NCBI GenBank assembly: GCA_003248315.1
Contig: QKWM01000004.1
Location: 5,639,001-5,703,000, forward strand
DNA length: 64,000 bases
Origin: Streptomyces sp. SW4
GTDB taxonomy: Bacteria; Actinomycetota; Actinomycetes; Streptomycetales; Streptomycetaceae
Direction: 5' to 3'
Position 1 is the stretch's first letter; every line of letters starts with the position of its first letter. Positions 19,186 through 30,504 of this stretch are shown here, piece by piece. The notes under the pieces are model-generated. The model worked only from the letters and a program-made list of their open reading frames with translations. It searched no databases and was not told the origin of the DNA. Position numbers and translations under genes: made by a program.

Positions 19186-20627
19186 ATGTCGCATCACAGG
19201 TCACACACCACCAGCGGCACCACCCGAAGAGCGGTCCTCACCGCCACGGCCGGAGCGGTCGCGGCCGGCGCGGCGTCCACCGGCCAGGCGACCGCGGCCG
19301 TCCCCGGCCAGGGGCCCGGCCGCGGCCGCGGAGACCGCCCCGCCACCGCGCAGCCTCCCTCCCGGGCACTGCGTGCCCTCCTCAAGGAGATCGACCCCGG
19401 TCGTATCGAGGCGACCGTGCGCAAGCTCGCCTCCTTCGGCACCCGGCACACCCTGTCCGCCCAGGACGACCCCGAGCGCGGCATCGGCGCCGCCCGGGAC
19501 TGGATCTTCGCGGAGATGCAGAAGTACGCGGAAGCCTCGCGCGGCCGGATGACCGTCGAGCTCCAGTCGTACATCCAGGAACCGGCGTCCCGGATCCCGG
19601 TCGCGACCCGGATCACCAACGTCGTCGCCACCCTGCGCGGCTCGGTCACCCCCGAGCGGGTCTACGTCGTCTCCGGGCACTACGACTCCCGCGTCACCGA
19701 CGTCATGGACGCGACCAGCGACTCCCCGGGCGCGGACGACGACGCGTCCGGTGTCGCGGTGGCGATGGAACTGGCGCGCGTCATGGCCGGGCGCCGCCCC
19801 GCCGCCACGATCGTCTTCGCGGCCGTCGCGGGAGAGGAGCAGGGCCTGTACGGGGCGGCCCACATGGCCGCGCGGTACAAGGCCGCGGGCACGGACGTCC
19901 AGGGCATGTTCACCGACGACATCGTCGGCAGCCCCAAGGCGGACGACGGAACCCTCGATCCGTACACCGTCCGGCTCTTCGCCGAGGGCGTGCCCAGCTC
20001 GGAGACGCCCGAACAGGCGGCCACGCGACGGTCGGTGGGCGGCGAGAACGACTCGCCGTCGCGCCAGCTCGCCCGCTTCGTCCGCGACACGGCCGACAAC
20101 GACGCCACCGGCATGCACGTCCGCGTGATCTACCGCCGCGACCGCTACCTCCGCGGCGGCGACCACATCCCGTTCCTCGAACGCGGCTACCCCGCGGCCC
20201 GGTTCACCGAACCCGCCGAGGACTTCGCCCACCAGCACCAGGACGTGCGCGTCGAGGACGGCAAGCAGTTCGGCGACCTGCCGGAGTTCTGCGACTTCGA
20301 CTACATCGCGCGGGTGGCCCGGGTGAACGGCGCGGCCCTGTGGACCCTCGCCGAGGCCCCGGGCACGCCGAAGAACGCCAGGATCGTCACCAGCAACCTC
20401 ACCAACTCCACGGAGCTGGTCTGGGATCGCGGCACGGAGCCGTTCCTCGCGGGTACGAGGTGGTGTGGCGCGAGACGACCGCACCCGAGTGGACCCATGT
20501 CGTCGAGGCCGGCGACGTGACGCGTCACGAGGTGGACCTGTCGAAGGACAACGTCTTCTTCGGCGTGCGCGCGGTGGGCCGCAACGGCGCGAAGAGCCCG
20601 GTGGCGTTCCCCGTGCCGCAACGGTAG
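19186..20627 (+). CDS. Secreted M28-family zinc aminopeptidase (Tat signal), frameshifted
   Basis: The N-terminus carries a twin-arginine signal, 'TTRRAVLTATAGAVAAGAAS', ending near 'ATAA'. The peptidase domain has the M28 zinc ligands: His in 'VSGHYDSR', bridging Asp in 'PGADDDASGVAVA', Glu pair in 'AVAGEEQGLYGA', and a late His in 'DFAHQHQD'. About 80 residues at the end resemble a fibronectin III module. One base is lost near 20455. In-frame ATGs at 19171 and 19174 are alternative starts. Restored length is about 480 residues. It probably trims peptides outside the cell. Confidence 0.9.
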
Positions 20628-20762
20628 GTGCGGCGGCCGAGCGGGAACGGCACCGTCGGCCCCACGCTCCGTCGGAGCCGGCCGGCACCGGCCAACGGCC
20701 ACCGGCCACCCGTGCGGCCCCGCGCCCGCCCCGTCGGGCTCCGAGGACGGCCGGGCAAGGCC

Positions 20763-20850
20763 GGCGGTCGGGCGCCCCGGTGGTCGGGCGCCCAGGCGGT
20801 CGGGCGCCCAGGCGGTCGGGCGCCCCGGCGGTCGGGCGCCCCGGCGGTCG
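20763..20850. repeat. 16-base tandem repeat, five and a half copies
   Basis: The unit GGCGGTCGGGCGCCCC (or ending CCCA, once with GGTGG) repeats from 20763, between the M28 peptidase and the small Cys-rich gene. Each unit holds the self-complementary GGGCGCCC, so the array could fold into a row of hairpins and may act as a terminator zone. Confidence 0.8.
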
Positions 20851-20861
20851 CCGCACGGTGG

Positions 20862-21089
20862 CTACGCCGCGGTGCCCGGCCCGCTCTGCCGCGGGTCGCC
20901 GCACGGCCGGGTCGGCCCGTCGTCCACGACCGTCCGCCGGCCCGGTTCGGTCTCGTCGAGTTCCCAGTAGTGCCGGCAGTCGTCGCACCGGTACTCCGTG
21001 ATCCCGGCGTCGATCGTCAGCACCTCGCCGTTCGGACACCGGGTGCCGTCCCCGCGGCCCGCGCATTCCAGCTCCCCACGACCCGTCAT
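20862..21089 (-). CDS. Small cysteine-rich protein, probable zinc binding
   Basis: Intact, 75 residues from ATG 21089. Four cysteines occur as a spaced C...C ('ECAGRGDGTRCPNGE') and a CxxC ('YRCDDCRHYWEL'), and the protein opens MTGRGELEC. Tandem GC repeats flank it on both sides. Function unknown; similar small Cys proteins are common in Streptomyces. Confidence 0.6.
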   Translation of the reverse strand: MTGRGELECAGRGDGTRCPNGEVLTIDAGITEYRCDDCRHYWELDETEPGRRTVVDDGPTRPCGDPRQSGPGTAA

Positions 21090-21184
21090 ACGGCCGACGG
21101 TGCGCCGCTGCGTGCGGCTACGGGGAGAGTCCTTCAGGGGCGCACGGACGCTCGGGGGCGGCACACCGCCCCGGCAGCACGCAA

Positions 21185-21241
21185 GGGCCCCGCACGCCGC
21201 TCCGGGCCCCGCACGCCGCTCCGGGCCCCGCACGCCGCTCC
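21185..21241. repeat. 19-base tandem repeat, three perfect copies
   Basis: GGGCCCCGCACGCCGCTCC repeats three times without change, with a partial fourth (GGGCTCC). It lies in the leader of the Cys-rich gene and downstream of the MBL hydrolase stop. No function is evident. Confidence 0.8.
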
Positions 21242-21286
21242 GGGCTCCACGCGAGTCGACCACGGCCCTCCACGACCGGGCGGTCC

Positions 21287-21907
21287 CTACAGGTCGACGC
21301 TCTCGCCGGGGCGGAGCCGGCGGATGTCGGCGCCCGCGCGCTCGGCCTCCCTCGCGAGGACGTCGTCCAGGACCTTCAGGCCCCACTCGTTCAGCAGCCC
21401 GTCATGGACGGCGTACGCGCGGCGCGGCGCCGCCCGGCGCAGGTAGCCGATCATGTCGGGCACCGTCAGCCACGGTGCCTGGCCGGGCAGCAGCAGCGTC
21501 GGCGCGTCGACCACGGTCAAGGCGTCGCCCGGGTGGAAGACCTCGCCGTCGATCAGGAACCCGACATTGTCGACGGGGGGCACGTCCGGGTGGCTGAAGT
21601 GGTGCTTGTCGCCCGCCACCGTCACCTCGAAGCCCGCAACGGAGAAGCTGTCGCCGCCCCGGACGACGTGCACGCGCTCGCCCAGCCGGCTCAGGTGCCG
21701 GGCGACGCCGGCGCAGGTGTAGACGGCCGCCGGGACGTCCCGCAGGCGCTCCGGGTCGAAGTGGTCGAAGTGTTCGTGCGTGATGAGGACCGCCTCGGCT
21801 CCGGTCAGCGCTTCGGGTTCGGGCGTCATGACGCCCGGGTCGATGACGATCGCCCGGCCGTCGTTCTCCAGCCGCACGCACGCGTGACCGAACTTCGTGA
21901 TCCTCAT
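21287..21907 (-). CDS. MBL-fold metallo-hydrolase
   Basis: Intact, 206 residues from ATG 21907. The metal motif HxHxDH is seen in 'VLITHEHFDHFDPERL', with further ligands in 'AGDKHHFSHPD' and 'EVFHPGDAL'. The opening 'MRITKFGHACVRLENDGRAI' and overall length are those of the UlaG-like lactamase_B_3 group. Two metal ions should activate water; the physiological substrate is unknown. Confidence 0.92.
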   Translation of the reverse strand: MRITKFGHACVRLENDGRAIVIDPGVMTPEPEALTGAEAVLITHEHFDHFDPERLRDVPAAVYTCAGVARHLSRLGERVHVVRGGDSFSVAGFEVTVAGDKHHFSHPDVPPVDNVGFLIDGEVFHPGDALTVVDAPTLLLPGQAPWLTVPDMIGYLRRAAPRRAYAVHDGLLNEWGLKVLDDVLAREAERAGADIRRLRPGESVDL

Positions 21908-22108
21908 GGCGCCACCCTGCCAGCCGCCCCGGCGCGGCGGCTCCCGCGTTCGCGATCGGCCGAAGCGGACCCGGGGCCACCGCTCGCACCGCCGTCACCC
22001 GCCCTCACCGCAGTCAGGACCGCACACGCCTCGCTCACCGCCCGCCGGACCTGCCCACGGCCCGGCGCCGGACGCGCCGATGTCAGTGCCGGGCCCTACC
22101 GTGGCCGT

Positions 22109-22972
22109 GTGACTATCGAAGAGCTGCGCGAGCGACTGGCACGTTACCGCGACGAAGCGGTCGAACTGGGCGTCCCGGCCGACGAGGTGGACCGGTGGAT
22201 CGGCATGGTGCGGCCCTGCGCCGTCCTGTCGACCCGCCAGGACGGCCCGGTCGCCGCCCGCTTCGGCGGCCCCGTGCTGCTGCCGGCCGGCACGGCGCAC
22301 CCCCCGTTCCCCCACGTCGCCTCCATCGACCTCGCGGCGCTGCCGGACGGCTCGACCGACCTGCCCCTGCCGCGCGACGGCCGCCTGCTCCTCTTCGCGT
22401 GGCCACGCGACCGCGGTGACCTCGCCAACCACGGCGCCGTCGTGCACGTCCCCGCCGGGGCGCCGACGCGGGAACACGACAGGTATGCCTGGGACCCGCA
22501 CGGCATCCCGGAGGAGCGGGAGGTGGCCGACGCCTTCCCGCAGGGAGAGCTGCGGGTGCGGACCGAGCCGTCCCTGCCGTACCACTACGAGGTCGAACTG
22601 CCCGACGGCGACCTGGAACCGCTGCCCGGCTTCCCCCACGCCGAGGAACTGGCCGAGGAGTGGGAGTCGGCATGCCGTTACCTCGACCTCCGGGGCCCCC
22701 TGCACCTGGGCGGGTACGCCGACGAGGAGATGGTCCATCTCGACCCGCTGGCAGGCCTGGTGAGCTGCGCGGCGGAACAGGCCGCGGCGGGCGCGTGGGG
22801 CGGCGGGGAACCGGTGTCGGAGAACGTCGGGGACTGGGTGCTGCTCGCGAGCTGGAGCCCCGCCCTCGGCGATGTGGCGGCCGGGTCCAGCGTCCACTGG
22901 GCGATCCAGCGCAAGGACCTGGAAGCCGGCCGCTTCCACCGGGTGTTCACCACCGTGTACTGGAATCCGTGA
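22109..22972 (+). CDS. DUF1963 (YwqG-like) protein
   Basis: Intact, 287 residues. GTG at 22109 opens 'TIEELRERLARYRDEAVELG'. Family features: 'RFGGPVLLPAGTAHPPFPHV' near residue 50, a middle 'GRLLLFAW', 'LHLGGYADEEM', and the C-terminal 'NVGDWVLLASWSPAL'. DUF1963 proteins have no proven activity. It stands alone between an MBL hydrolase and a dienelactone hydrolase. Confidence 0.85.
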   Translation: MTIEELRERLARYRDEAVELGVPADEVDRWIGMVRPCAVLSTRQDGPVAARFGGPVLLPAGTAHPPFPHVASIDLAALPDGSTDLPLPRDGRLLLFAWPRDRGDLANHGAVVHVPAGAPTREHDRYAWDPHGIPEEREVADAFPQGELRVRTEPSLPYHYEVELPDGDLEPLPGFPHAEELAEEWESACRYLDLRGPLHLGGYADEEMVHLDPLAGLVSCAAEQAAAGAWGGGEPVSENVGDWVLLASWSPALGDVAAGSSVHWAIQRKDLEAGRFHRVFTTVYWNP

Positions 22973-23160
22973 CCCCGGCCGTTCTCGCGCCCCACCCGCC
23001 GGGCCGGGGTGGGGCGTGCACCGGATCGTTCGACGGACCGCTGCGAACCGCCCGCCGCGCAGCCACCGGCTGTGAGAGGGTCGGGTTCCCGGCGAGGCAC
23101 CAGCTGTTGCGACCCGTTCCCCGAAACAGTCGATCACGAGGCGAAGGACACCGCGAAGAC

Positions 23161-23729
23161 ATGGCTGAGGTTCTGCTCTACCACCACGTCCAGGGACTGA
23201 CCGACGGCGTCCGGGCGTTCGCCGACGAGCTGCGGCAGGCCGGCCACACCGTCCACACCCGGACCTGTTCGAGGACCGCACGTTCCCCAGCCTGGAGGAG
23301 GGCATGCGGTTCGTGCGGGACACCGGGTTCGACACCCTGAGGGAGCGCGGCGTGGCGGCCGCCGAAGGGCTCGGCCCTCAACTGGTGTACGCGGGACTGT
23401 CGTTCGGCGTGACGATCGCGCAGAAGCTCGCGCAGACGAGGCCCGGCGCACGCGGAGCACTCTTCGTGCACGCCTGCCTCCCCGTCTCCGAGTACGGGGA
23501 GGCCTGGCCCGACGGCGTGCCGGTGCAGATCCACGGCAAGGAGGGCGACGAGTTCTTCGACGAGGACCTGGCAGCGGCACGCGAGCTGGCCGCGTCCGCA
23601 CCCGCCGCGGAGCTGTTCCTCTACCCCGGCGAGCAGCACCTGTTCACCGACGCCTCCCTCGACGCCTTCGACGCGGAGGCGACCAAGCTCCTCCTGGAGC
23701 GCCTGCGGACCTTCCTCGCCGCGGTCTGA
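23161..23729 (+). CDS. Dienelactone hydrolase family protein, frameshifted
   Basis: Small alpha/beta hydrolase, about 189 residues. Opening 'AEVLLYHHVQGLTDGVRAFA' and ending 'EQHLFTDASLDAFD' are typical; the nucleophile elbow is 'YAGLSFGVTIAQ', with Ser where the classic enzyme has Cys, as in many actinobacterial homologues. One base is lost near 23267, frame 1 to 3. It hydrolyses an ester or lactone; substrate unknown. Confidence 0.82.
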
Positions 23730-23820
23730 CCCCGCCGCGGACCGATGGCCGGCCGAAGGCCGTCTTGAACCCTGACGGGAAAGTCACCCTGGACGGACGC
23801 CGGCTGCGGGAGCCGGGAAG

Positions 23821-23971
23821 CATGAGCGGCAGACGCATGGCGGGAAACGCGTGCCGGGTCTGCGGCCGGCCCCGGGCCTGCAGCCTGCACCCTTGGCGGG
23901 AACGGTACGCCGGGCCGTCCGAGTACCGGCGGCGCCGCGGCTGGGAACACTCGCCGGCCAGGTACGAGTAG
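23821..23971 (+). CDS. Possible 49-residue Cys-containing small protein
   Basis: An open frame from ATG 23821, with GGGA upstream, encodes 49 residues including 'CRVCGRPRACSLHPW'. The three cysteines and a histidine could bind zinc. There is no conserved context and chance open frames are common at this GC, so it is a weak call. Confidence 0.3.
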
Positions 23972-24045
23972 TCGCCCGCGCCCACCGGCATGCCGACGTG
24001 AAGACGGCCGGGAGAGCCGGACTGCGGCTCGACGACACCTTCTGC

Positions 24046-24060
24046 ATCGGAAAATCCGAT
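24046..24060. promoter_or_regulatory. Perfect inverted repeat ATCGGA-AAA-TCCGAT
   Basis: Six-base arms around AAA, 21 bases before the -35-like box of the FMO gene. AT-rich against its surroundings. A candidate activator or repressor site for the cluster, perhaps of the LysR protein at 29538; that link is inference. Confidence 0.45.
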
Positions 24061-24081
24061 CACCTATCACGGAAACATCTG

Positions 24082-24111
24082 TTGGACAGGTTTTTCCGGC
24101 GCCTCGAGTAT
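24082..24111 (+). promoter_or_regulatory. Promoter-like TTGGAC-N18-GAGTAT before the FMO gene
   Basis: A -35-like TTGGAC (24082-24087) and a -10-like GAGTAT (24106-24111) are spaced by 18 bases, 64 bases before the GTG start of the monooxygenase gene. The match is fair for a housekeeping-type Streptomyces promoter. Confidence 0.4.
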
Positions 24112-24174
24112 GGCTCGTGCGGTAGCGCAGGCAACGCGACACCGGGTTGGACTACCGCCTGAGTGGAGGCTGAA

Positions 24175-25452
24175 GTGCCGAGTGAAGAAACAGAAGTCGT
24201 CGTCGTCGGGGCCGGCCAGGCGGGCGTGGCGGTGAGCGAGCACCTGGGGCCCACGGCATCCCGCACCTCGTCCTGGAGCGGCACCGCATCGCCGAGCGCT
24301 GGCGCTCGGAGCGGTGGGACTCCCTCGTCGCGAACGGCCCGGCGTGGCACGACAGGTTCCCGGGGCTGGAGTTCTCCGACGTCGACCCGACGCCTTCGCC
24401 TCGAAGGACCAGGTCGCGGACTACTTCGTCGCCTACGCCGAGAAGATCGGCGCCCCGGTCCGGTGCGGCGTCGAGGTGACCTCGGTGCGCAGGAACACCG
24501 GCCGCCCGGGCTTCCGCGTCGAGACGTCGCAGGGCCCCGTCGACGCCCGCTTCGTCGTGGCCGCGACCGGGCCGTTCCAGCGGCCCGTGATACCCCCGTC
24601 GTACCGGACGGCGCCGTCCCGTGCAGCTCCACTCCAGCGGGTACCGCAACCCCGGGCAGCTGCCCGACGGCGCGGTGCTCGTGGTCGGGGCCGGCTCCTC
24701 GGGGTGCAGATCGCCGACGAGCTGCGCCGGTCCGGCCGCCGGGTCTTCCTCTCCGTCGGCCCCACGAGCGCCCTCCGCGGAGGTACCGCGGACGTGACTT
24801 CTGCTGGTGGCTGGGTGTGCTCGGTCTCTGGGACGCGGACACGCCGCCCAGGGCGCCGACCACGTCACCATCGCGGTCAGCGGCGCCCGCGGCGGCCACA
24901 CCGTCGACTTCCGCGCCCTGGCCGGCACCGGCATCGAACTCGTCGGGATGACCGCGTCCTACGACGCCGGCGTCCTGCGTTTCGCACCCGACCTCGCGAC
25001 GAACATCGCGCACGGCGACGCCCGGTACCTCGCGCTCCTGCGCGCGGCCGACGCCTACGTCGAACGCAACGGGCTCGATCTCCCGAGGAGCCCGAAGCGC
25101 ACGTGCTCGGTCCGGACCCGGAATGCGTGCGCGAACCCCGCCTGGAACTCGACCTGGCGGCGGCCGGCGTCACCTCGATCGTCTGGGCGACCGGATTCGC
25201 CGCCGACTACCGCTGGCTCGAGGTCGACGCCTTCGACGAGCAGGGCCGGCCGGACCAGCGCCGGGGCGTGTCCGCGAGCCCGGCGTCTACTTCCTCGGCC
25301 TGCCCTGGCTGTCCCGCCGCGGGTCGAGCTTCATCTGGGGCGTCTGGCACGACGCCCGGTACGTCGCCGACCACATCGCGACCCGGCGCAGCTACCTCGC
25401 GTACGGCACCACCGGCCGGCCCGGTACCGCGCCCGCGACCCACCAGAGCTGA
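24175..25452 (+). CDS. Flavin-containing monooxygenase (CzcO/FMO-like), heavily frameshifted
   Basis: GTG at 24175 follows GGAGG by five bases. FAD-binding 'VVVVGAGQAGVAVSEHLG', NAD(P)H-binding 'VLVVGAGSSGVQIADELRRS', the linker 'FVVAATGPFQRPVIPP' and the late 'SIVWATGFAADYRWLEVD' are all present, then 'GLPWLSRRGSSFIWGVW'. Restored length is about 430 residues. At least seven one-base losses scatter the gene over all three frames, the worst case in the window. The enzyme should oxygenate an amine, sulfide or ketone with FAD and NADPH. It starts a tight operon with RidA, DUF1028 and M20 genes, so oxidation of a nitrogen compound to an imine-type product is an attractive guess. Confidence 0.85.
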
Positions 25453-25462
25453 GGAGAAGACG

Positions 25463-25932
25463 ATGAGTTCCACGAGCGAGGGCCGCCTGACGAAGGCCCC
25501 GATCGTCGCCGGCGGGCACACCCGGATCCGCCCGTTCAACACCCGCGACACCTATCCCGAGCAGAACCTGGACAACGACCTCTGCCAGGCCGTCGTCGCC
25601 GGCGACACCGTGTACGTCCGGGGCAGATCGGGCAGGACCTCGACACCAGCGAGTCCGTGGGCATCGGCGACGCCGAGGCGCAGGCCGAGCGGGCCATGGC
25701 GAACATCAAGATGCTGCTCGAAGAGGCGGGCAGCCGGATGGAGCACCTGGTCAAGCTGACGATCTATCTGATCGACCCCCGTTACCGCGAGGCGGTGTAC
25801 CGCACGGTGGGCCGCTGGACCAAGGGCGTCCACCCGATCTCCACCGGCCTGGTGGTGTCGGCCCTGGCCCGCCCGGAGTGGCTGTGCGAGATCGACGCCG
25901 TCGCCGTGATCCCCGAGGAGGACCGGGCATGA
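25463..25932 (+). CDS. RidA-family enamine/imine deaminase-like protein, frameshifted
   Basis: ATG at 25463 after GAGGAGA, 10 bases past the FMO stop. Family traits: 'LCQAVVAGDTVYVRG', 'AQAERAMANIKMLLEEAG', 'LVKLTIYLIDPRYREAVYRT'. One base is lost near 25626. Length about 157 residues. RidA proteins hydrolyse reactive enamines and imines to ketones and ammonia, usually as trimers. The exact catalytic Arg in the C-terminal strand is hard to place ('ALARPEWLCEIDAVAV' has an Arg three residues before Trp). Its stop overlaps the next start (ATGA). Confidence 0.9.
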
Positions 25933-26602
25933 CGTTCTCCCTGGTCGTCCGTGACGGCGAGCGTTTCGGCGTCGCGGCCGGCTCGTCGAGTCCGGCGGTC
26001 GCCGCCCGCGTCGCCCATCTGCGGCCCGGCGTCGGCGCGGCGGCCTCGCAGAACATCACCGACCCCACCCTCGGCACGAGCCTGCTGGACGGCCTGGCGG
26101 ACCACGGCGACGCGCGGCGCGCCCTGGCCGACGTCACCGGCGCGGCCCGGAACGCGAAGACCATCGCCTACCGTCAGCTGACCGTGCTGGGCCGCTCCGG
26201 GCCCGGGTTCGCCTACAGCGGCGCCCACACCCTGGGCACGCACGCCTCGGCCACCGCGGACGGCGCGGTGGCGGCCGGCAACATGCTGTCCGGCGAGCAC
26301 ATCCCCCGCGTCCTCCTCGACGCGTACGCCGCCGCCCCGGGGAGCTGGAGGAGCGGCTGCTCACCGCGATGAAGGCCGCCGTCGCCGCCGGCGGCGAGGA
26401 GGGACCGGTCCACTCCGCGGGCCTGGCGGTCGTCGCCGACGTGGGCTGGCGGGTGACCGACCTGCGGGTGGACTGGGCCGACGACCCCGTGGACCGGCTC
26501 GGCGAACTCCTCGACGTGTGGCTGCCGCAGCGGGACGACTACGTGCGGCGCGGCCTCGACCCGGCCTCCGCCCCCTCCTACGGCGTCCCGGGCGACCTGT
26601 GA
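25929..26602 (+). CDS. DUF1028 (Ntn-hydrolase-like) protein, frameshifted
   Basis: Starts at ATG 25929, overlapping the RidA stop, and ends on the TGATG overlap with the M20 gene. The opening 'MTFSLVVRDGERFGVAAGSS', 'VGAAASQNITDPTLG', 'HASATADGAVAAGNMLSG' and 'LRVDWADDPVDRLGELLD' are DUF1028 features. One base is lost near 26340. Restored length is about 225 residues. The fold resembles N-terminal nucleophile hydrolases, but no reaction is known; it is often found beside RidA and M20 genes, as here. Confidence 0.88.
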
Positions 26603-27842
26603 TGGGCGCGCTGAAAGAGGCCGCCCGGCACGCGGTCGACCGTCATGCCGAGGAGCTGATCGCTCTCTCCGAGCGGCTGCACGCCGACCCGGAGACCGCC
26701 TGGGAGGAACACCGGGCCGCCGCCGCCGTACCGGACCTGCTGGACCGTACCGGATTCGACGTCACCGCCTCCTACCTGGGCCTCGACACCGCCTTCCTCG
26801 CCCGGTTCGGCAGCGGGCCCGTCCGGATCGCGCTGTGCGCCGAGTACGACGCGCTGCCCGGCCTCGGCCACGCCTGCGGACACAACCTCATCGCCGCGAG
26901 CTCGGTCGGCGCCGCGCTCGGCCTCGCCGCCGTCGCCGACGACGCCGGCCTCACCGTCGAGGTCTACGGCACCCCGGCCGAGGAGGGCGGCGGCGGCAAG
27001 ATCGAGATGCTGGACCGCGGAGCCTTCGCCGGGGTGGACCTCGCGATGATGGCGCACCCCGCGCCGGTCGACGTGGCCGAGGCCCGCCCGTTCGCGGTCA
27101 GCCACTCGAAGATCTCCTACACCGGGAAGTCCGCGCACGCCGCCGCCTACCCGGAGGCGGGCGTCAACGCGGCCGACGCCTTCACCGTCGCCCAGGTCGC
27201 CATCGGCCTGCTGCGCCAGCAACTGCCTCCCTCCGCCCGGGTGCACGGCGTGGTGACCCACGCCGGGGACGCGCCGAACGCCATCCCGGACCGGGCGACG
27301 GGACGCTGGTACGTACGGGCCGAGACGCTCGCCGAACTGGCCGAACTGGAGCCCCGCGTCATGCGTGCCTTCGAGGCGGGCGCTCTGGCGACCGGCTGCG
27401 ACCTGGAGATCGAGCCGGAGAGCAGACCGTACGCGGAGTTCCGCACGGACGAGGCCGCCCTCGGCCACTACCGTGCGAACGCCCTCGCGCTGGGGCGGGA
27501 GTTCGCACCGCCCGGCCAGGCCGCCCGGATGAACCGGGCCTCCACCGACATGGGCAACGTCTCGCAGGTCGTGCCGGCCATCCACCCCTACATCGGCATC
27601 GGCTCCCTGCCCGCCACCAACCATCAGCACGAGTTCGCCGCGCACTGCGTGGGCGGGACAGCGCAGCGGGCCCTGCTCGACGCGGCGGTCGCGCTGGCCT
27701 GGACGGGTGTGGACCGAAGCATGCCGGCAGGGGAACGGCGGCGTGACCGGGTGATCCCCGCCGTGGGCCACCCCGCTGCCGGAACTCCTCTCCACCTGTC
27801 GTTCACCGGCCCTCTCGATCCCCGACGCCCCGGAGGACACCC

Positions 27843-27852
<10 letters not shown>
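26602..27852 (+). CDS. M20-family amidohydrolase (M20D type)
   Basis: Metal-dependent hydrolase of N-acyl or peptide bonds, like aminobenzoyl-glutamate hydrolase and aminoacylases. Motifs: 'CAEYDALPGLGHACGHNLIA' (metal Asp/His), 'GTPAEEGGGGKIEM' (catalytic Glu pair), and a late 'ASTDMGNVSQVVPAIHPYIG'. Start overlaps the DUF1028 stop. The frame is intact for about 375 residues; the last 35 residues after 'LAWTGVD' look less family-like, so one more base may be lost near 27710. The stop overlaps the next gene start. Confidence 0.9.
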
Positions 27853-29283
<1,431 letters not shown>

Positions 29284-29537
29284 CGGCACGGCGCCGGCGG
29301 CACCCGCACCAGACCGGCCACGCACGGCACGCCACGCACGCCAAGCCCCGCACGGCCGCGTCGCTCACCCGGGCCTCCGGCTCCCCCACCCATCCCCATG
29401 AGGAGGCGCGCATGCGCACCCACAACAGCGGCGCCACGACGACGATCCGAGGACGTCCGCGCCCCCTCCGAGCCGGGCCGGCGTCCCCCGCATAGGGTCG
29501 GGGGACGGACACGGTTCACCAGGCACAAGGGTCGCGC

Positions 29538-30461
29538 ATGACGTCACCGGTGGGGTTCACCCTCGTTCAGCTCCGCTACTTCCTGGTCGCCGCCGAACGC
29601 GGCTCCATGACGGAGGCGTCGCTGGAGCTCCACATCGCGCAGTCCGCCGTGTCCGCGGCCATCTACAACCTGGAGCGCGACCTGCGGGTGCAGCTCTTCA
29701 TCCGCCGGCGGGGCCGGGGCTCACCCTGACGCCCGCTGGGGAGAGGCTGCGGCAGCAGGCACGGGAGCTGCTGGCCCGCGCCCGCGATGTCGAACGGGAG
29801 GCCAGGGGAGACGGGGAGACCGTCTCCGGACCGGTGTCCGTCGGCTGTTTCGTGACCCTGGCCCCGCACTACCTGCCGCCCCTGTTCAGCGCGTGCACCA
29901 GCCGCTATCCGGACATCGAGATCGACGTGACCGAGGCGGAGACCGACCGGCTCGTCCACGCCCTGACGGCGGGACGCATCGACTTCGCCCTCACCTACGA
30001 CCTCGGTCTGTCGGCCCAGCCGGAACTGCGCAGCGAGACGATCGCCCGCGCCCCGGCCTACGTCATCGTCGCCGCCGACCACCCCCTGGCCGGCCGGAGA
30101 GCGTGGACCTGGCCGACCTGTCCGAGGAGCCGCTCGTCCTGCTGGACCTTCCCCACAGCCGTGACTACTTCCGCTCGCTGGTGGCCGCCACCGGCACCGC
30201 GCCCGACGTCCGCTACCGCACCCAGAGCTACGAGACGGTGCGCTCCCTGGTCGCCCAGGGACTCGGCTACTCCGTCCTCAACCAGCGGCCGGCGACCAGT
30301 CACACGTACAGCGGCGCCGAGGTCGCCGAACTGCGGCTCCGGGACGGCGGCCCCCCGCTCGACGTCACGCTCGCCTACGTGGGGGCGTGACCCGCACCGC
30401 CCGCGCCCGGGCGGTGATGGACCTGCTCAGGGAGATCGGCGGCCGCTTCACCACGGCCTGA
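29538..30461 (+). CDS. LysR-family transcriptional regulator, frameshifted
   Basis: ATG at 29538. N-terminal winged helix: 'FTLVQLRYFLVAAERGSMTE' then 'AQSAVSAAIYNLERDL'; C-terminal effector domain with 'SVGCFVTLAPHYLPPLFSAC' and 'SLVAQGLGYSVLNQRP'. Three one-base losses near 29720, 30100 and 30387. Length about 308 residues. It follows the aspartase gene on the same strand after 254 bases, a spacer in which I see no gene. It probably controls the 24-29 kb operon. Confidence 0.88.
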
Positions 30462-30504
30462 ACCGCCGCGTCCCAGGAAGGCCCCCTGGCCGCCCGCCGG
30501 GGTG

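Larger units (their letters stand above)
23730..24174. promoter_or_regulatory. Leader region of the FMO-RidA cluster
   Basis: In this 445-base gap I see a possible small open frame (23821-23971), a perfect palindrome at 24046-24060, an imperfect inverted repeat GGAAA...TTTCC at about 24071-24098, and a promoter-like pair at 24082-24111. The inverted repeat overlaps the -35 box, a good place for a repressor or for a LysR protein. Confidence 0.5.

Noticed and set aside
20763..21241. CRISPR array
   Set aside because: Units of 16 and 19 bases are directly tandem with no unique spacers, and no cas genes are present.
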